64,000 nucleotides of DNA from Theocolax elegans (GCA_026168455.1 CM047426.1:51691085-51755084); one strand, 5' to 3'. Counted from the first letter of the stretch, positions 34,040-45,954 are shown. Notes: generated by a model not told the origin, from the letters alone. Numbers and translations are program-made.

Positions 34040-35532
34040 AATATACTAATTATATTGGAGGTTTGAAACACTTTCACAAATAAGTACACATAAAATAACT
34101 TCAACCACATAATATCGCACTAAGCACAAATACACTGAGCATAACAAAACACTTGTTTATAATTTTATCTGTATTCTGCAAATATTGTATATCTAAGTGT
34201 TGACACATTGGTTATGCTGAAATGGAGAAACAAAGAATCAATTTCTTGACATAAACAAAATATAAATTTAAGGTTATGTAAATACTTATCTGATATAATT
34301 TGTTCATGCAGTTTTATAAACCACTAGTTTTTTTTACTTATTTTATTTTAATTATTATTCTACTTGATATTATAATAGCTTAAAACTGAACTACAAACGT
34401 GTGGCTGGTGCACACTTCCATTAGCAGCTGTAACACTATATATGCCTCTCTCTTTCTCTATCACGTGACAAGGCAATCCGAAAAATCAATAATTTTATGG
34501 AAGACTTGTCATGTGAGAGAGAGAGAAAGAGATATTGTACAAAACTGTCAAACAGTATTTGTTTTTACTGCATTTTTTACATACTTTTAATTAAATTTAA
34601 TGCTTATAATAAAAATTATAATCATATAATATAATATAATAATCATAGTTTAAATATTATTATATAAAATAGTCATAAACTATATATAAAATAATCATGT
34701 ATTAATATTCAATAATAGCTAAGTATTCTTTTAGTTTTAAAAAATTTTATTCCTCTTTTTATAAAGAAACTGATTCTTGAAGTTGACTTTCTGTTATTTT
34801 AGATAATACATGTATATTAAAAAAATATACTGAGTATTATATTAATAAAATCAGAAAAAAGTCACTATAAACCTATTAAATATACATATTATTAAGATTA
34901 CACATACAAATTGTACGATACCTGAAGAATATGGTATTAGAATTATAAAATAAGTAAAACTTTAAATCTTATAAGTGAAACTTTAAATGCATTTATCTCA
35001 TTAATGCTTTTTTAATGATTTTAGCTTACTTGCCGCAGGATATTTCAGAGCCAGGTTGATGAATCACTTTGAAATTTTGGGGAAACTTTTAAAATATATA
35101 TTTCTACGGACTTATGTTGCCCAATTTTCAAAAAGATAAGTTTTAGGTGAATGTTATGTACGTATACGTACATAACATTCACTATTTTTCTTGTTATTAT
35201 GAACTTTTATATTTAATACATTGTTATTAATTTTTTTTCAGAAAAGGAAAAACATAAGTCTGTAAACGTATATTCCATGAACATTTTAAGCCTTATTAGA
35301 CATTAAAAGATGCATTCAATGCTTCAATATCCTACGGCAACTGCAAAAATTAATCAATTTTTTAATATCATTATAAGTTTAATAACCAGGATTAAAAATG
35401 CATTATAAACATTTTTTATATTGATAAATATAATGTATAATACATATATATTATGTAAAAAAAATTAATATGTGAGAAGAATTAAAAAAAAAAAAATTAT
35501 TCTAATAATAATTATTTATTTATTGAAAACAT
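34040..35532. other. Non-coding interior of the TTAA transposon
   Basis: Very AT-rich. An imperfect inverted repeat around CTCTCTTTCTCTATCACGTG and CATGTGAGAGAGAGAG spans 34446-34532. There is no coding signal. Confidence 0.6.
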
Positions 35533-37458
35533 TTAACCCAGGCTTGACCCCTTAACCCGAGTTTCACGTAACCTGTCTAATTATTATGTGTATTACGATA
35601 CACAGAGAAACTCAATAATCATAATATTAAATATCGCGATTGAATCATTCAAATACCATCAATAATCTTTACCGAATTTACTAATATAAAACGAACAATG
35701 CGCGAAAAGATCCGTTAATCAACGCTTCACGCACTCCCGATTTAGTATTTAATAAAATAATATGGCCGGCGCACAGTCCACTTACCGCACGCGAGCCTCA
35801 ACCACTTCTCCTTGTCTCAAAATCCCTCCACAATACTCCTCGGATTAATATTAGTTATATTCTCCTCGAGATCTTAACAAGGTTTTCCAAAATACGGACA
35901 ATTACTCCTTCAAACATTTAGTAAGATCTCGGCAATACTAATCAATCCTTCTGAACAACTTTATATTTAACTCGGAATTAATTCGGTAATATTCTATTCA
36001 AAATCTAGATTCTTTTTAATATATGTGCTTCCCTTTTCACAGTTCGGCAGATACTAATTAATTCCGGCTTCTTGCCGGTTTCATCCCTTTAATTGCCGAT
36101 TCGCGGCGCTAGTTTCCCTCATTTCCATCATTTTAAACCATTTATATATTGACTACGTCATTAAGATACTACCTAGCCCTCGACGCTACTGCCACCTATT
36201 ACGAAGTTCGCAGTGTTAAATTAATACCGGCCGAATCGGATTTATCGAGTATCTAGTGTAAAATGGCGTGCGCCTCCACTAACGCAAGACTCGTTATCTC
36301 TGTCTCTCTTTCGCACGTAAGTATACGATATCTCGATTCCCGTCTCCCCGCGCCGGCGCACTCTCTCGGTCAGCCATATCGTGCGAGCGGGCGAGTTTAC
36401 CCCCTCTCTACTGCCACCTGTATGCATGCGCGCAGTATCGGCATGCCGCGCGTGCTTCTCGTTGTCTCTCTCACGTTCGTGCGCATTGGAGAGAGAGAGA
36501 GGTGTATTGTTGTTTATACGGTGACCTGGTGCGAACTGACGGTGCTGGTGTTAGTGGATTCGTGCGGGTATCGAGATCGGCGACTGAGCAGTCTTCTCCT
36601 GGTGTGAGGCCATCGTCCGTTACATCGGTTCTCTCATCTCCGTCGTCGGCTTCCATCATCCTCAGGTGCGTGCAGGTAAGTATACTTTCCTTCACATGTA
36701 AAACATAATTAACCCAAACCCATCCCATTAATATTTCCTTAATAATCCTCTTTAATGCCGGTGGCGAGAATGGCTCGGGTTAAGTTGTTTGTTATTATTT
36801 TAACTATTAACTTGTTAATGTTTACATTTCCCTAACCTCTCCCTGTCACATGTTATATATGGTACTAACCCTATTCTATTATTTTACTTTACTTTATTTG
36901 TTATCTCCTTTTCTCCTATTAACGTCAATCATTTCCTTACAACTAAATTTAACAATATCTAATTTAATATTAACATAGTTTTCTAATTTTCAGGTTTCGA
37001 CATGGACAGGGAGGATTTCAATTAGTGTACTCGGTTCCAGTGCAGGAGTGTGTCTCTCTACCAGGGAGGAGGAGTCTACGTTATAAGGTAAGTTAATTCC
37101 CAATTCATTAATACTATTATATAATTATTTAATTCTTTATTTCTAATTTACAGGTGTTCGTCCCAAGGCGCATTCGACCCCTCAGGACCAGTCAGTGGGA
37201 CTTCCTCGCTTATTTGTAACAAGGAACCTAGGAAAGGTGAGCACGAGTGGTGCATAAGCATTGCTCGTGCTTAAGTGAGTAATTTCAGCTTATTTTATTA
37301 TATTTTATTTCTTTCTTTATGTATATGTCTATTTTTGATTCGCATTTTTAACTCCTATTTATCTTTTTCAGGTATGGACAACGTTCTCACCTTTCCTTTC
37401 CTTATCCCACGATTCCCCTCTTTTACTTTAATAATTTTAATAATTTATTTTATATAAA

Positions 37459-37475
37459 GTGAGGTACTACCTCAC
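37459..37475. repeat. 17-bp palindrome beside the D polypurine tract
   Basis: GTGAGGTACTACCTCAC, perfect apart from the centre base. It lies in the 53 bases between the inverted LTR and the polypurine tract, which have no counterpart in the other LTR copy. Confidence 0.7.
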
Positions 37476-37479
37476 AATA

Positions 37480-37490
37480 CCCCCCCCCCT
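37480..37490 (-). other. Element D polypurine tract
   Basis: On the minus strand, A followed by ten G, at the end of the D internal region. Confidence 0.75.
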
Positions 37491-38115
37491 AAGTCAGGAC
37501 ACACCCCTGCAAGGAGAGTGGACTGCACTTACAACAAATGGCCAAAGCGAAAATCGTCACCGGACACACATAACCAAAAAAAAAAATTTTTCATTCAGCA
37601 TTCTAACATAAAGCGTTACTTTTCTGCCCAAAAGGAATTATTCTATTCTATTTATCATTCGGGGAAGATTTTGGGTTATACAACTACATCCTTATAAATA
37701 ATAGTACAATGAAAATCTATATAGAAATAAGATAAGAATAAATTATCACTGTTGGCATCCAATACTTATTATTATTTATCCATCATCTGTTAACAGTATT
37801 CCATCATTATTCTGTAGGTCTATTTCCATCATTTTTATTTTATCGCTTCCTTATTAAATCTTCCATCATTGTTTTATCATCTTATGTTTTATGCTATTAT
37901 TACCTGAAATTAAATATTTCCATCATTCCTTCATATCATCCTGAAAAATAAAAAATTTCCATCATTATTTCTGCTTTTCCTTTCGGTTGCCATCATATCA
38001 TTCGTTTTGTGTGCTCCCCCTTCATTGCTTCCATCATAACTTTCCTTCCATCATTAATTTTCATCCTTCCATCATTAATTTTATCCTTCCATCATTAATT
38101 TTCATCCTTCCATCA
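37491..38115 (-). other. Element D 3' untranslated region
   Basis: AT-rich, with many repeats of TTCCATCATTAA (37800-38130 on the plus strand), some in near-tandem order at 38045-38130. No ORF. Confidence 0.7.
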
Positions 38116-40350
38116 TTAATTTTTATCCTTCCGGTTTCCATCACGTATAAAGGAGGCAAATATTTTGATTTGCTCCTCAGGTGATAGGTTTTTGAGGGTT
38201 GTTACTATCGTCTCCACAGGAGTTGCTTCTTTTCCGACAGATTCTTTTGGGGTATCAGTCCGTCCCTTGGTTGTTGTCCGGGGAAGTCTGAGACGCTCAG
38301 AGAGTGAGGGTGGATTCGGAGGGATTACCGTGGTTCTTGCCGACGGGGTGATTTTGCCTGGGTGCGGTCCCTCTAACCCGGCGTATCTGCGCGGGTTTAT
38401 CTCTTTCAGTCTTCTGATATGCGTTCGGGAGTATCTGGGGCATGATATGGTTCGCACCCCTTTTCGGCCACAGTTTCTGCAGTATTCGTGGCCCGTTGGT
38501 TTGGGACACTGCAAGGATTGGTGACCCGCCTTCCAACACGCATAACATGTGCCAAAGGGTGGGTCCACTGTCGTGTCGATAGGGACCGGATCCAGATCAC
38601 TGAACATTATTCCCTTCTTCGGTATTGGTACTTTACGCTGGGTCTCAGATGAAGTCCCCGGAGCTGTATCCCAACGGGTCATCTTGCGGGCCCTGTTTTG
38701 TTCCTCGCTTGATTCTGATCGAGGAGGTGATTTGTGACTTCCATCTTTGTTTGCCTTCGATGTCAGTCTGGCCCATTCTCTCTCTAGCTGTTTTCTTTCT
38801 CTCTCTTCCTTCCGTTCTCTTTCTACTTCTTCTTTCCAGTTTTCATGTTCCTTCCTTTTCTCTTCTCTTTCTTTTGCTTTTATTTGTTCTTTTTCTTTTT
38901 CTATTCTTTCTATATCTTGATTTCTTCTCTCTCTCTCTCTTCTCTTCTTAGCTTGGTTTCTTTTTCTATTTCTCGTTTCTCTATTTCGTATCTTCTTTTT
39001 CTTTCTTCCTTTTCTTTTATTAATTTTTCTTCTATTTCTCTTTCTCTCTTTTCTAGGTCGTGTCTTCTTCTTCTTTCTCTCTCTCTCTTCTCTCCTCTTC
39101 TTCTCTTCTTAGATTTCTCTCTTCTTCCTCTCTTAATTTTCTTTCCTGCTCCCTTTCTTCTTTTTCTAACTCTTGTCTTCTTTTACGCTCTTTTTCCTTC
39201 CTTTCTTCTTCTTCTCTTTTCTTTTGTTGGGCTCGGTCGGAGATTCGTTGGGCTTCCCTTCTCCTCCTTTCATCCTCTATCGCAAATAAGCGGAGTTGTT
39301 CCCTGTAGGTGAATGAAATAGGAGGTCCTGGAGGAGAGAGGGACCGAGGAGGACTGGGAACCGAACTAACATAGTCGTCGCTTGTCAGTTGCCTCCTCGG
39401 GTTGTACCTTCGTGCCCTACGTCTCGCGGACCGACTCAATCCCATTATGTAGGGGATATCGTCGAATACCAAAATCACCCCGGGTTGCTGCGGAACGGTC
39501 ACGACTGGTGTATACTCCCCGTGTGGTTCTTTCTTTGCTGATCTAGGTATAGGTGCTATTGATGTTGCGGGAGTCTTCTTTTTCTCTTGAGCTTCTTCCA
39601 TCATTTCTAGTTTCCCGTTCGTTAGGGCCGTGATTCCTCCCGGAGATTGGAGAAGCGTACGGTGGAGCTCCTCCACTGCCTCTGCGCTCTCCTTTTCCTC
39701 CCAGCTCACCATGGGTTTTTCCGCTTCATCGATCGGCTGCATTGGGGATTGGTTCATTGGAGGCGAGTTATTGGCTACTACTTCCAATAATCTCCCTTTA
39801 TGCTCCCTTACCCGGTCTGGATGGTTATCCGGGGTGGGGGAAGGTGTGTTGGATCCCATGGATCAAAGTTCATGGGTTCCTCCACTCCTGTCTCCCCTTT
39901 TATCATTGTTTCTATCCATGACAGCCCTTCCTCCAGAACCTTCCTATCCTGCGAAGTGACAGGGAGGCTGACTTCTGGGGTTGGAGGGGCCTGTTCGGCC
40001 GACGCTGCCAACTCCATAGGTCTTTCTGGAGGAGGAGATTCCATCAACATCGCTACATCTTCTTCTCCCCTTTTCTCTTCAAGCCCTGGTGTGCCGTCAC
40101 CTTTCTCCCTATCTTCTACTGGGACTAACCCTAAGGACAGAACTTCCTGGATGATCATTTTCTCCATCCTTTGCGTCCAGCTATTTTCATAGGGGATCGG
40201 TCTGGGAGGTGGTCGTTGAGGGAGCTTCTCTAACCAGAAGGATAATTTCTTGACCGATTCTTCCTCATCTGGTCCCAAAATCGCTCTCAACTCCTCCTCG
40301 GCTGGTGCGGTATTTTTGGTGGGATGGATGTTCTTCTTGTCACCTTTCAT
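38116..40350 (-). pseudogene. Element D ORF3: post-pol zinc-knuckle protein (frameshifted)
   Basis: Begins at ATG 40350 (MKGDKKNIHPTKN), 168 bases after the pol stop. Three consecutive frames (40350-39808, 39859-39053, 38682-38116) represent one ancestral ORF of about 745 codons, with a one-base change in a poly-C run near 39840 and a further break between 39052 and 38690. In order: Pro/Glu-rich N-terminus; RRYNPRRQLTSDDYVSSVPS (about 39390), shared with element B ORF3; a very long Glu/Arg/Lys coiled-coil region (about 39290-38780); zinc knuckles CYACWKAGHQSLQC and CRNCGRKGVRTISC (about 38555-38450, the second without His); a basic Pro/Thr linker; and C-terminal VTTLKNLSPEEQIKIFASF. No signal peptide or membrane segment. 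A nucleic-acid-binding role is inferred from the knuckles. Confidence 0.75.
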
Positions 40351-42041
40351 GTTGTACTTCTATTAACCATTGAAAGAAAAGAAAGAAAAAAAAATATCCT
40401 GTTCATCAAACATAACTCAAAACAAAAGAAAAAAAAAAATTGGGTGAAAAGAGAAATATATATAGGTTATTATAATGTATTACTCATTTATACTTTGTAC
40501 CATCATTCATCTCGTCATTTATTCTCTGGGTGGAACGTAAGTTATTATATCTTTAACGTGCACTTTCATTTCCTTTTTATCATTAACTTTTAATAAATAG
40601 ACAGTAGGGGATAGGATCTTTAGGACTTCGCATGGACCTTCATATTTAGGAGCTAACTTAGCTGAAAATTTATCTGCTGCTTTTGACAATACATGGGTTT
40701 TCTTCAATACCATATCCCCGACTTTGAATTCCATCATCTTCTTATTTTTATTGTATTCTCTCATTTGCTTTTCTCTTGCATCATCCAGGTGTTTGGAAAC
40801 TAAATCTCTTAAAGCATCTAATCTTTTTGCGCGATCTATCCAGATACTAGGGTCCGTTTTCATTATTGGCTTTTTCTCTTCTACTTCCCTTCGACTTCGA
40901 GCACTCGTGTAGTCACTAGCAGACCATTCGATTATTCCTTCATTTCTTAACCTTTCGACTTCTTCGTGTGCGTTCTCTATCATTTTGGGTGACATTCTCC
41001 GTAACTTGTGTCGAATCGGCGTGAATCCTGGTAATATTGCGATGTGGTGTTCTATGATGTTTGTCAGTCCAGGTGATTTAGAAGGTGGTGGTAGTATTTT
41101 GGATACTAATTCTTCCACCTTCTTTTCCTGTAGATCTGTTAACTCCGATATACCAGCACATTTTGCAAAAATTACTGGGTCTGCTTTGGATTCGTTTCCA
41201 TCACAGGTTTTATACCACGGTCCTTCATGTACTCTCCACAATCTTTGTTTATGGCGTTCGTCGACATCCCATTTGGCACAAAAGTCTTTTCCCAATACTA
41301 CATCATGTTCGAAGACTTCTTGTGCTTTCAGTTTTAGTATGCCAACATGACCATCAACCTCTAGGTTCAGCCTTAATGTACCTAGTGATTTATTTATTCC
41401 TCCATGTGCGTTTTTAACATATGAATCCGAGGGTAATAGCCTATCTTTAAATTTTTCTATTACCCGCGGTCCTGCGACTGAAATCATTGCACCCGAATCT
41501 AACAATCCTTTAAATATGTGTCCACCTATGTTTAAACGTACGAATCCTCTATTTTCCAAACTATTTTCTGCCACTATCTTTTCTACATCTTCTTGTTTCT
41601 TATTTACTTCATTATTTATCCTTTCATCAGTATTGTCTTTCAAATTTACTTTATTTTTATTCACCGTACCAGCATAATCTCTCTTCTTAACTTCGTCATC
41701 ATTTTCCGTCACTCTTTCTTGTTTGTCATCAATTTTCTTCTCAATTATCTTATCTTCGATTTTTGTCCATTTACTCCAATCTAGATCCGTATTATTACAG
41801 GCTGTGTGTTTATTTTCTGTCGATACTGTAGAATTCTTAATCGTTGTCAAGTAGCTATGTTTTTTAGCTGTACTTCCATCATGGTTTCTTGCGTTAACCG
41901 TTGTACTTGCTTTTTGATCGTTTGAATTCTCTCTTATCTGTTGAAATAAATCATCAACTGCTGTAAGTAATGTTGGCATCTTCTCGTAATCGGACTTTTC
42001 CTCTTCCTCAAATATATTCTTCATCTCTTCATTAGGCTTAA

Positions 42042-42555
42042 GGGGATGTCGGACCCGTAGCCTCCATCAAAAGCCGCTCAATCTCGCGGCTTCGAATGGC
42101 GCTGTAGTCAGGTGTCGATTTCTACGATAAACGTACTTAAAACATAAATTATAAATTTTACAGCTACATAGAGCTGTTGAAAGATACTTTCCCCCCTAGC
42201 TATGACTAAACTTAAGGTAATTATAATATTACTCTTGGCAGAAAATGTTTATTTTTTAAAAAAAATGTGAAATACGTCTCATATTCAATGAATCTATATC
42301 TGCCGTAATGCTACACGCAACGTATTTCACATTTCTTTAAAAAAATAAACATTTGCTGCCAAGAGTAATATTATAATTACCTTAATTTTAGTCATAGCTA
42401 GGGGGGAAAGTATCTTTCAACAGCTCTATGTAGCTGTAAAATTTATAATTTATGTTTTAAGTACGTTTATCGTAGAAATCGACACCTGACTACAGCGCCA
42501 TTTGAAACCGAGAGATCGAGCGGCTTTTGATGGAGGCTATAGCTCCGACATCCCC
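42042..42555. mobile_element. TTAA foldback MITE in element D pol
   Basis: 514 bp between TTAA at 42038-42041 and 42556-42559. The two arms (about 42042-42277 and 42319-42555) are inverted repeats of about 235 bp that differ at only a few positions, leaving a loop of about 40 bp. It starts GGGGATGTCGGA and ends TCCGACATCCCC. No ORF. TTAA targets fit piggyBac- or Kolobok-type mobilisation. The terminal sequence differs from the 2.8-kb TTAA element at 32757, so a different transposase is likely. Confidence 0.9.
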
Positions 42556-42859
42556 TTAACGTAATTCAGGGTGATTCTATCACACCCGGAATTGTTTTCA
42601 CCATCACTAGCTTCATTAATAACTTCATCAATAACTTTATTATTACTAACTTTCTTCATTATTACTTTCTTCTTCATTTCATTTTCTTCATTACTTTCTA
42701 GATTTATGCATGTTAGGTGCTCTGACTCTTCCGTCATTTTTACAAACATCTCATTTATCTTCTCTGTCCAATCAACATTTTTACTTTTCTTTACTTCACT
42801 TCTTCTCTTCAATGCTTCCTCTATTAGAGTAAATTTCTTCTCGGGCAGTGTGTTCGAGT

Positions 42860-45800
42860 TTATTGTCTCTGGATGACTGCCTGGGATCCCTGTTGCTGTT
42901 GCTGAGGGGTTTTGGATCCCATTTGACCCCCAGCGTTGTCGTTTCCCCATGCTTGTTTTATCGGTATACATGTCGGACAGTTATTAAATGTATATCCCTG
43001 AGTCCCGCAAACTTGGCATTTGAAATTATTTTGCTGCTGTCTTGTTTGGCAGTTATTTGCCTTATGACCGTTTTGCTTGCAATAATAACAAACGACCGTT
43101 GGACATTCCGATGCTCTATGGCCAACCTGGTTACAATAAAAACATGCCCCGATAAAACCTTGGGGTGTTGTGGAATCTTGATGTTGCGGTTGTGGATTTA
43201 TTCTGGGTCTAGTTCCATTTAGGTATTGTGGCGTATTCCCTGGATTACCTATATTATTCCATCTCCCAGCCATGTTTTCTCTTCTCCTATTTTCCGACAT
43301 TGTTCCATCTAAATTACTATTTAAGCGAGTCGTGCCATTATTTGTATATCTTAAATTACCAGCATTTGTATTTCTTCCTGCAAAATTATTATTTCCATTT
43401 ATTCCATCATTCCTAAAATTATTAGCATTCATCATCCTTCCACCACCATTTCCGTTCATGTCAGCTATACCGTTATTAGTGTATCTTGTAATTCCCGCAT
43501 TTCTGTAATTAATTGGGTTTTGTCTTATTTGGCCATTATTTTGCCATTTATTCCAACCTTGTGTTGTACCTCCGAATGTTTGAGGTTGGTTGAAGTTCAT
43601 AGCCGAAGGAACGTTTACTGCATCAACGGATGGGAGAGTTGGCGTAGGTAACTCTATCATTGCCTGTACTGCTGATTCTATTGCCATTGTGACGGGTTTC
43701 TTTTCCTTTTTGCTGTTTTTTGTCTTCTTTCCCTCTGATCGGATAACACAACTTTCAAACGTGTCTCTTTCTTCGTCAACTACAGATACTTTTCCCACTT
43801 TTTGGGCTTCGGGCGCGGCTGCTTCTGGAATCTTTGTATTTTCTAATGGTGGAGGTGGTCTGAATCTTTTGTCTAGATCTACTTTGTCTTCATATTTCCT
43901 TCCATTTTTTTCTATTTTCTCGTACGATTTGCATCTCTTTTCCAGCATGTGATCTCTATTTGGTCTTATCTCTATTTGGTATATTGGTCTTAGGTTCCTC
44001 CACACTACATCAATCTGTCTTTTTATTGAAGGGGGTGTTTTAAGATGTGCAAATATATGTTTCATGCAGCTTACGTAATTCGTGATGTTTTCTGTTTTCC
44101 CTTGCGTTCTTTTCCAGGCTTCGTCCCTTACATCACTTTCGGAGAGCTTTTTCATAAATTGTGCGCGAAATGCACATTAGCGTACTAACGTCCTGCTTTT
44201 TTTGTGAAGACAAATGGTAAGCCTCTGAAAAATTGTTTGTCCGACATTGTCACGTTGTTGCGGAAATTTGTAAGCCTGGTTAGGAATTCGTTTGAGTTGT
44301 CCCTTTCTTCGCCTGAGTATGCCAAATTCCAACTCTTGAATACGCGTATGATCTTATCGCATTCGTTAAGATTAAAATTTTTCGTTTTCTTCCCGTGTGA
44401 CTTTTTCTTTTGGGATTTCTTCTTTTTACTTTTCTTTTTGTGTCCTCCGTCATCGCTGTCTGAAGAGGACGTGTCATCATCACTACTTGTATCTTCTTCT
44501 TCTTCACTACTTGAACTATCTTCGCCATTGTCATCACTACTATCTTCACTACTACCATTATTACTATCATCAGTTTCATCATCATCATCATCACTACTTT
44601 CATTCGAGCTGGAATCATCATCATTGCTACGGTATTTCTTTTTGTTCTTCTTTGAGCTTTTCTTCTTATTTTCCTTCTTTTTTGTTGTCTTCTTATTTTC
44701 TTTTTCTTTTGTATTTCTTTTTTCTTTCTTATTTGTTTTCTTTTTCTTATTAGTTTTCTTTGTTTTCTCTTCTATATCTTCGAATTGTAGATTTGCTGGT
44801 TGTAGTGTTCCTCTTCTAACTGCTGGTGTTGTATAAGGCATTGGCTCGTTGGCATGCTGGGTTTCTTTATTCGGATCTTGTCTGTCCTTTAGTTGAGGAT
44901 TTGACCTATCGTTCTTCTTCTCATACGATGGTGTACTTGTTCTGTGTGTGAGTGTTATTTGTTCCAAATTATTTAAAATTGTGTTAACCACCTGTCCTAT
45001 GTTAGTGTTGTTACCATCATTCCTATTATTTTCGACCAGTGTTCCATTATTCGTCTCTTTTTGATGTGCGTTATCACTCTCGTCCGCTGAACTTGATGAA
45101 TATTCTGAACCTCCTAAAAGTATTCGTATTTCTGGGTATAGGTTCTCGTTTCTTATTTGTCCCGTGTTCCTTTGTTGCAAGGGTTCAGTCGCTGCGTATT
45201 CTCTGGTTTGGACGACTGACCTATTCATATTATCATTTCTTCCCACTTGTGACGAGTCTGGACTATGCTGCGGAGTAGTATTAAGTGTTCCTGATCTATT
45301 TATTCCAGTATTATTTCCGACATCTTCTCTGATTAACCTTTGTACTTCTGGGATTAATAATAATTGTTTATTTAGGTTATGTAATAATATCTTTTATGAT
45401 GCTGATGTGGACTGTATAACTCCTTGTTGTGTCGTTATCAGGCTCATCGTTGTATTACCGACATATGTTGACGCCATTGAGACTGTTGGTGTTGTGCTCG
45501 TTGTGGTTGATGTTGCTATTATGCATGGGGCTGTACTCGTTGGAACAACTGGTTGCCTTTCGTCTGGTATTGTAGGTTCTCTACTTGTTGATGGAATGTT
45601 TGAAATATCTGCTTCCATCGTCTGCTGGTTTGAATTATCTTCTTTTTGCTTTAATGCTAAGTATTCTTCGGATCCATCAGATTCTATTCCTCTTATTGTT
45701 AATGGAAGTCCTTCTTGTCTTTCGTCGATTCGAGGGTTCCATGGTACATTTTGTCTGAAGTACGGTACACCGCCTCTAAATAAACGTGATACTAATGTTG

Positions 45801-45954
45801 ACTTTCTGCCTTTTGTGCTGAGTCCCATTGTATCTAATAATACTATTAATTCTTCTGGTGTTAGCTGATCCAATCTTGAATAAGCTTGTACTGCTTCTGC
45901 ATTTTCTTTTAAAATATTTTCTATCCATATTGTGTTTTTACTTTTGCGAGCCAT
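42860..45954 (-). pseudogene. gag: Element D gag with N-terminal SAP-like motif (broken)
   Basis: Start at ATG 45954 (MARKSKNTIW). Residues about 28-60 read LDQLTPEELIVLLDTMGLST, followed by KGRKSTLVSRLFR, the pattern of a SAP DNA-binding motif. An in-frame TAA lies at 45396-45394. Then follow a Ser/Thr region, a striking basic-acidic block (KKKENKKKSSKKNKKKYRSN then DDD/SSS/EEE runs, about 44750-44430) and a capsid-like domain. The capsid is cut at 44187 by a stop plus a small deletion; after the break FRAQFMKKLSESDV, TNYVSCMKHIFAHLKTPPS and RPPPPLENTKIP match element B gag. Three knuckles close it: CFYCNQVGHRASEC, CYYCKQNGHKANNC and the His-less CQVCGTQGYTFNNC. Ends TAA 42860-42862. Confidence 0.9.
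42901..42947 (-). promoter_or_regulatory. Element D -1 ribosomal frameshift site
   Basis: On the minus strand GGGAAAC (42947-42941), in the gag frame as ..G GGA AAC. After a spacer of exactly 6 nt comes the stem GCTGGGGGT (42934-42926) with ACCCCTCAGC (42910-42901): 9 bp with a one-base bulge and a 15-nt loop. The pol frame is -1 and reads GKRQRW from the site. Heptamer, spacer and stem match element B. Confidence 0.85.

Larger units (their letters stand above)
32757..35551 (+). mobile_element. TTAA-flanked DNA transposon with Mutator/Kolobok-like transposase remnant
   Basis: Direct TTAA repeats at 32753-32756 and 35552-35555 flank 19-bp terminal inverted repeats: TGGGACAAGCCTGGGTTAA on the left, and GGGGTCAAGCCTGGGTTAA as the complement of the right (17 of 19 match). 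The LTR copy at 54523-56870 has a single TTAA here, which proves the insertion. Inside is a broken transposase gene at 33292-34039, then 1.5 kb of AT-rich sequence without genes. The TTAA target plus this transposase type suggests the Kolobok superfamily; piggyBac is the alternative. Confidence 0.85.
32280..37426 (+). repeat. Family D LTR in inverted orientation (split by a DNA transposon)
   Basis: Reads TGACGTAGCG... to CCCCTCTTTTAC on the plus strand. It is the reverse complement of 54523-56870 over its full length, about 2348 bp once the 2.8-kb insert (32757-35551 plus one TTAA) is taken out. Element D runs on the minus strand and this LTR lies just beyond its polypurine tract. A normal 3' LTR would therefore have the opposite orientation. 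Open frames inside (for example 36471-36728) are shared with the other copy but look like chance frames in the GC-rich part. Confidence 0.88.
40519..42971 (-). pseudogene. pol: Element D pol: protease fused to integrase C-terminus (deletion, MITE insert)
   Basis: The -1 frame relative to gag, open from 42971. A Lys/Glu-rich linker is interrupted by the MITE at 42042-42555; the frame is continuous if the MITE and one TTAA are removed. Then comes the protease: FKGLLDSGAMISVAG with canonical DSG (about 41500), VVLGKDFCAKWD. The start of reverse transcriptase follows (FTPIRHKLRRMSPKMIENAH, EGIIEWSASDYTSA, about 40915). The next residues, RSRREVEEKKP (40905 on), are already the integrase C-terminal region (RLDALRDLVSKHLDDAREKQ, KYEGPCEVLKILSPTVYLL). 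RT, RNase H, the integrase finger and the DDE core are gone, yet the reading frame is preserved to TAA 40519. Confidence 0.9.

Noticed and set aside
36471..36728. Open frame on the minus strand, mirrored at 55225-55482
   Set aside because: It lies in the two LTR copies of element D. Conservation follows from the LTR duplication, the antisense frame is also open, and there is no recognisable domain.
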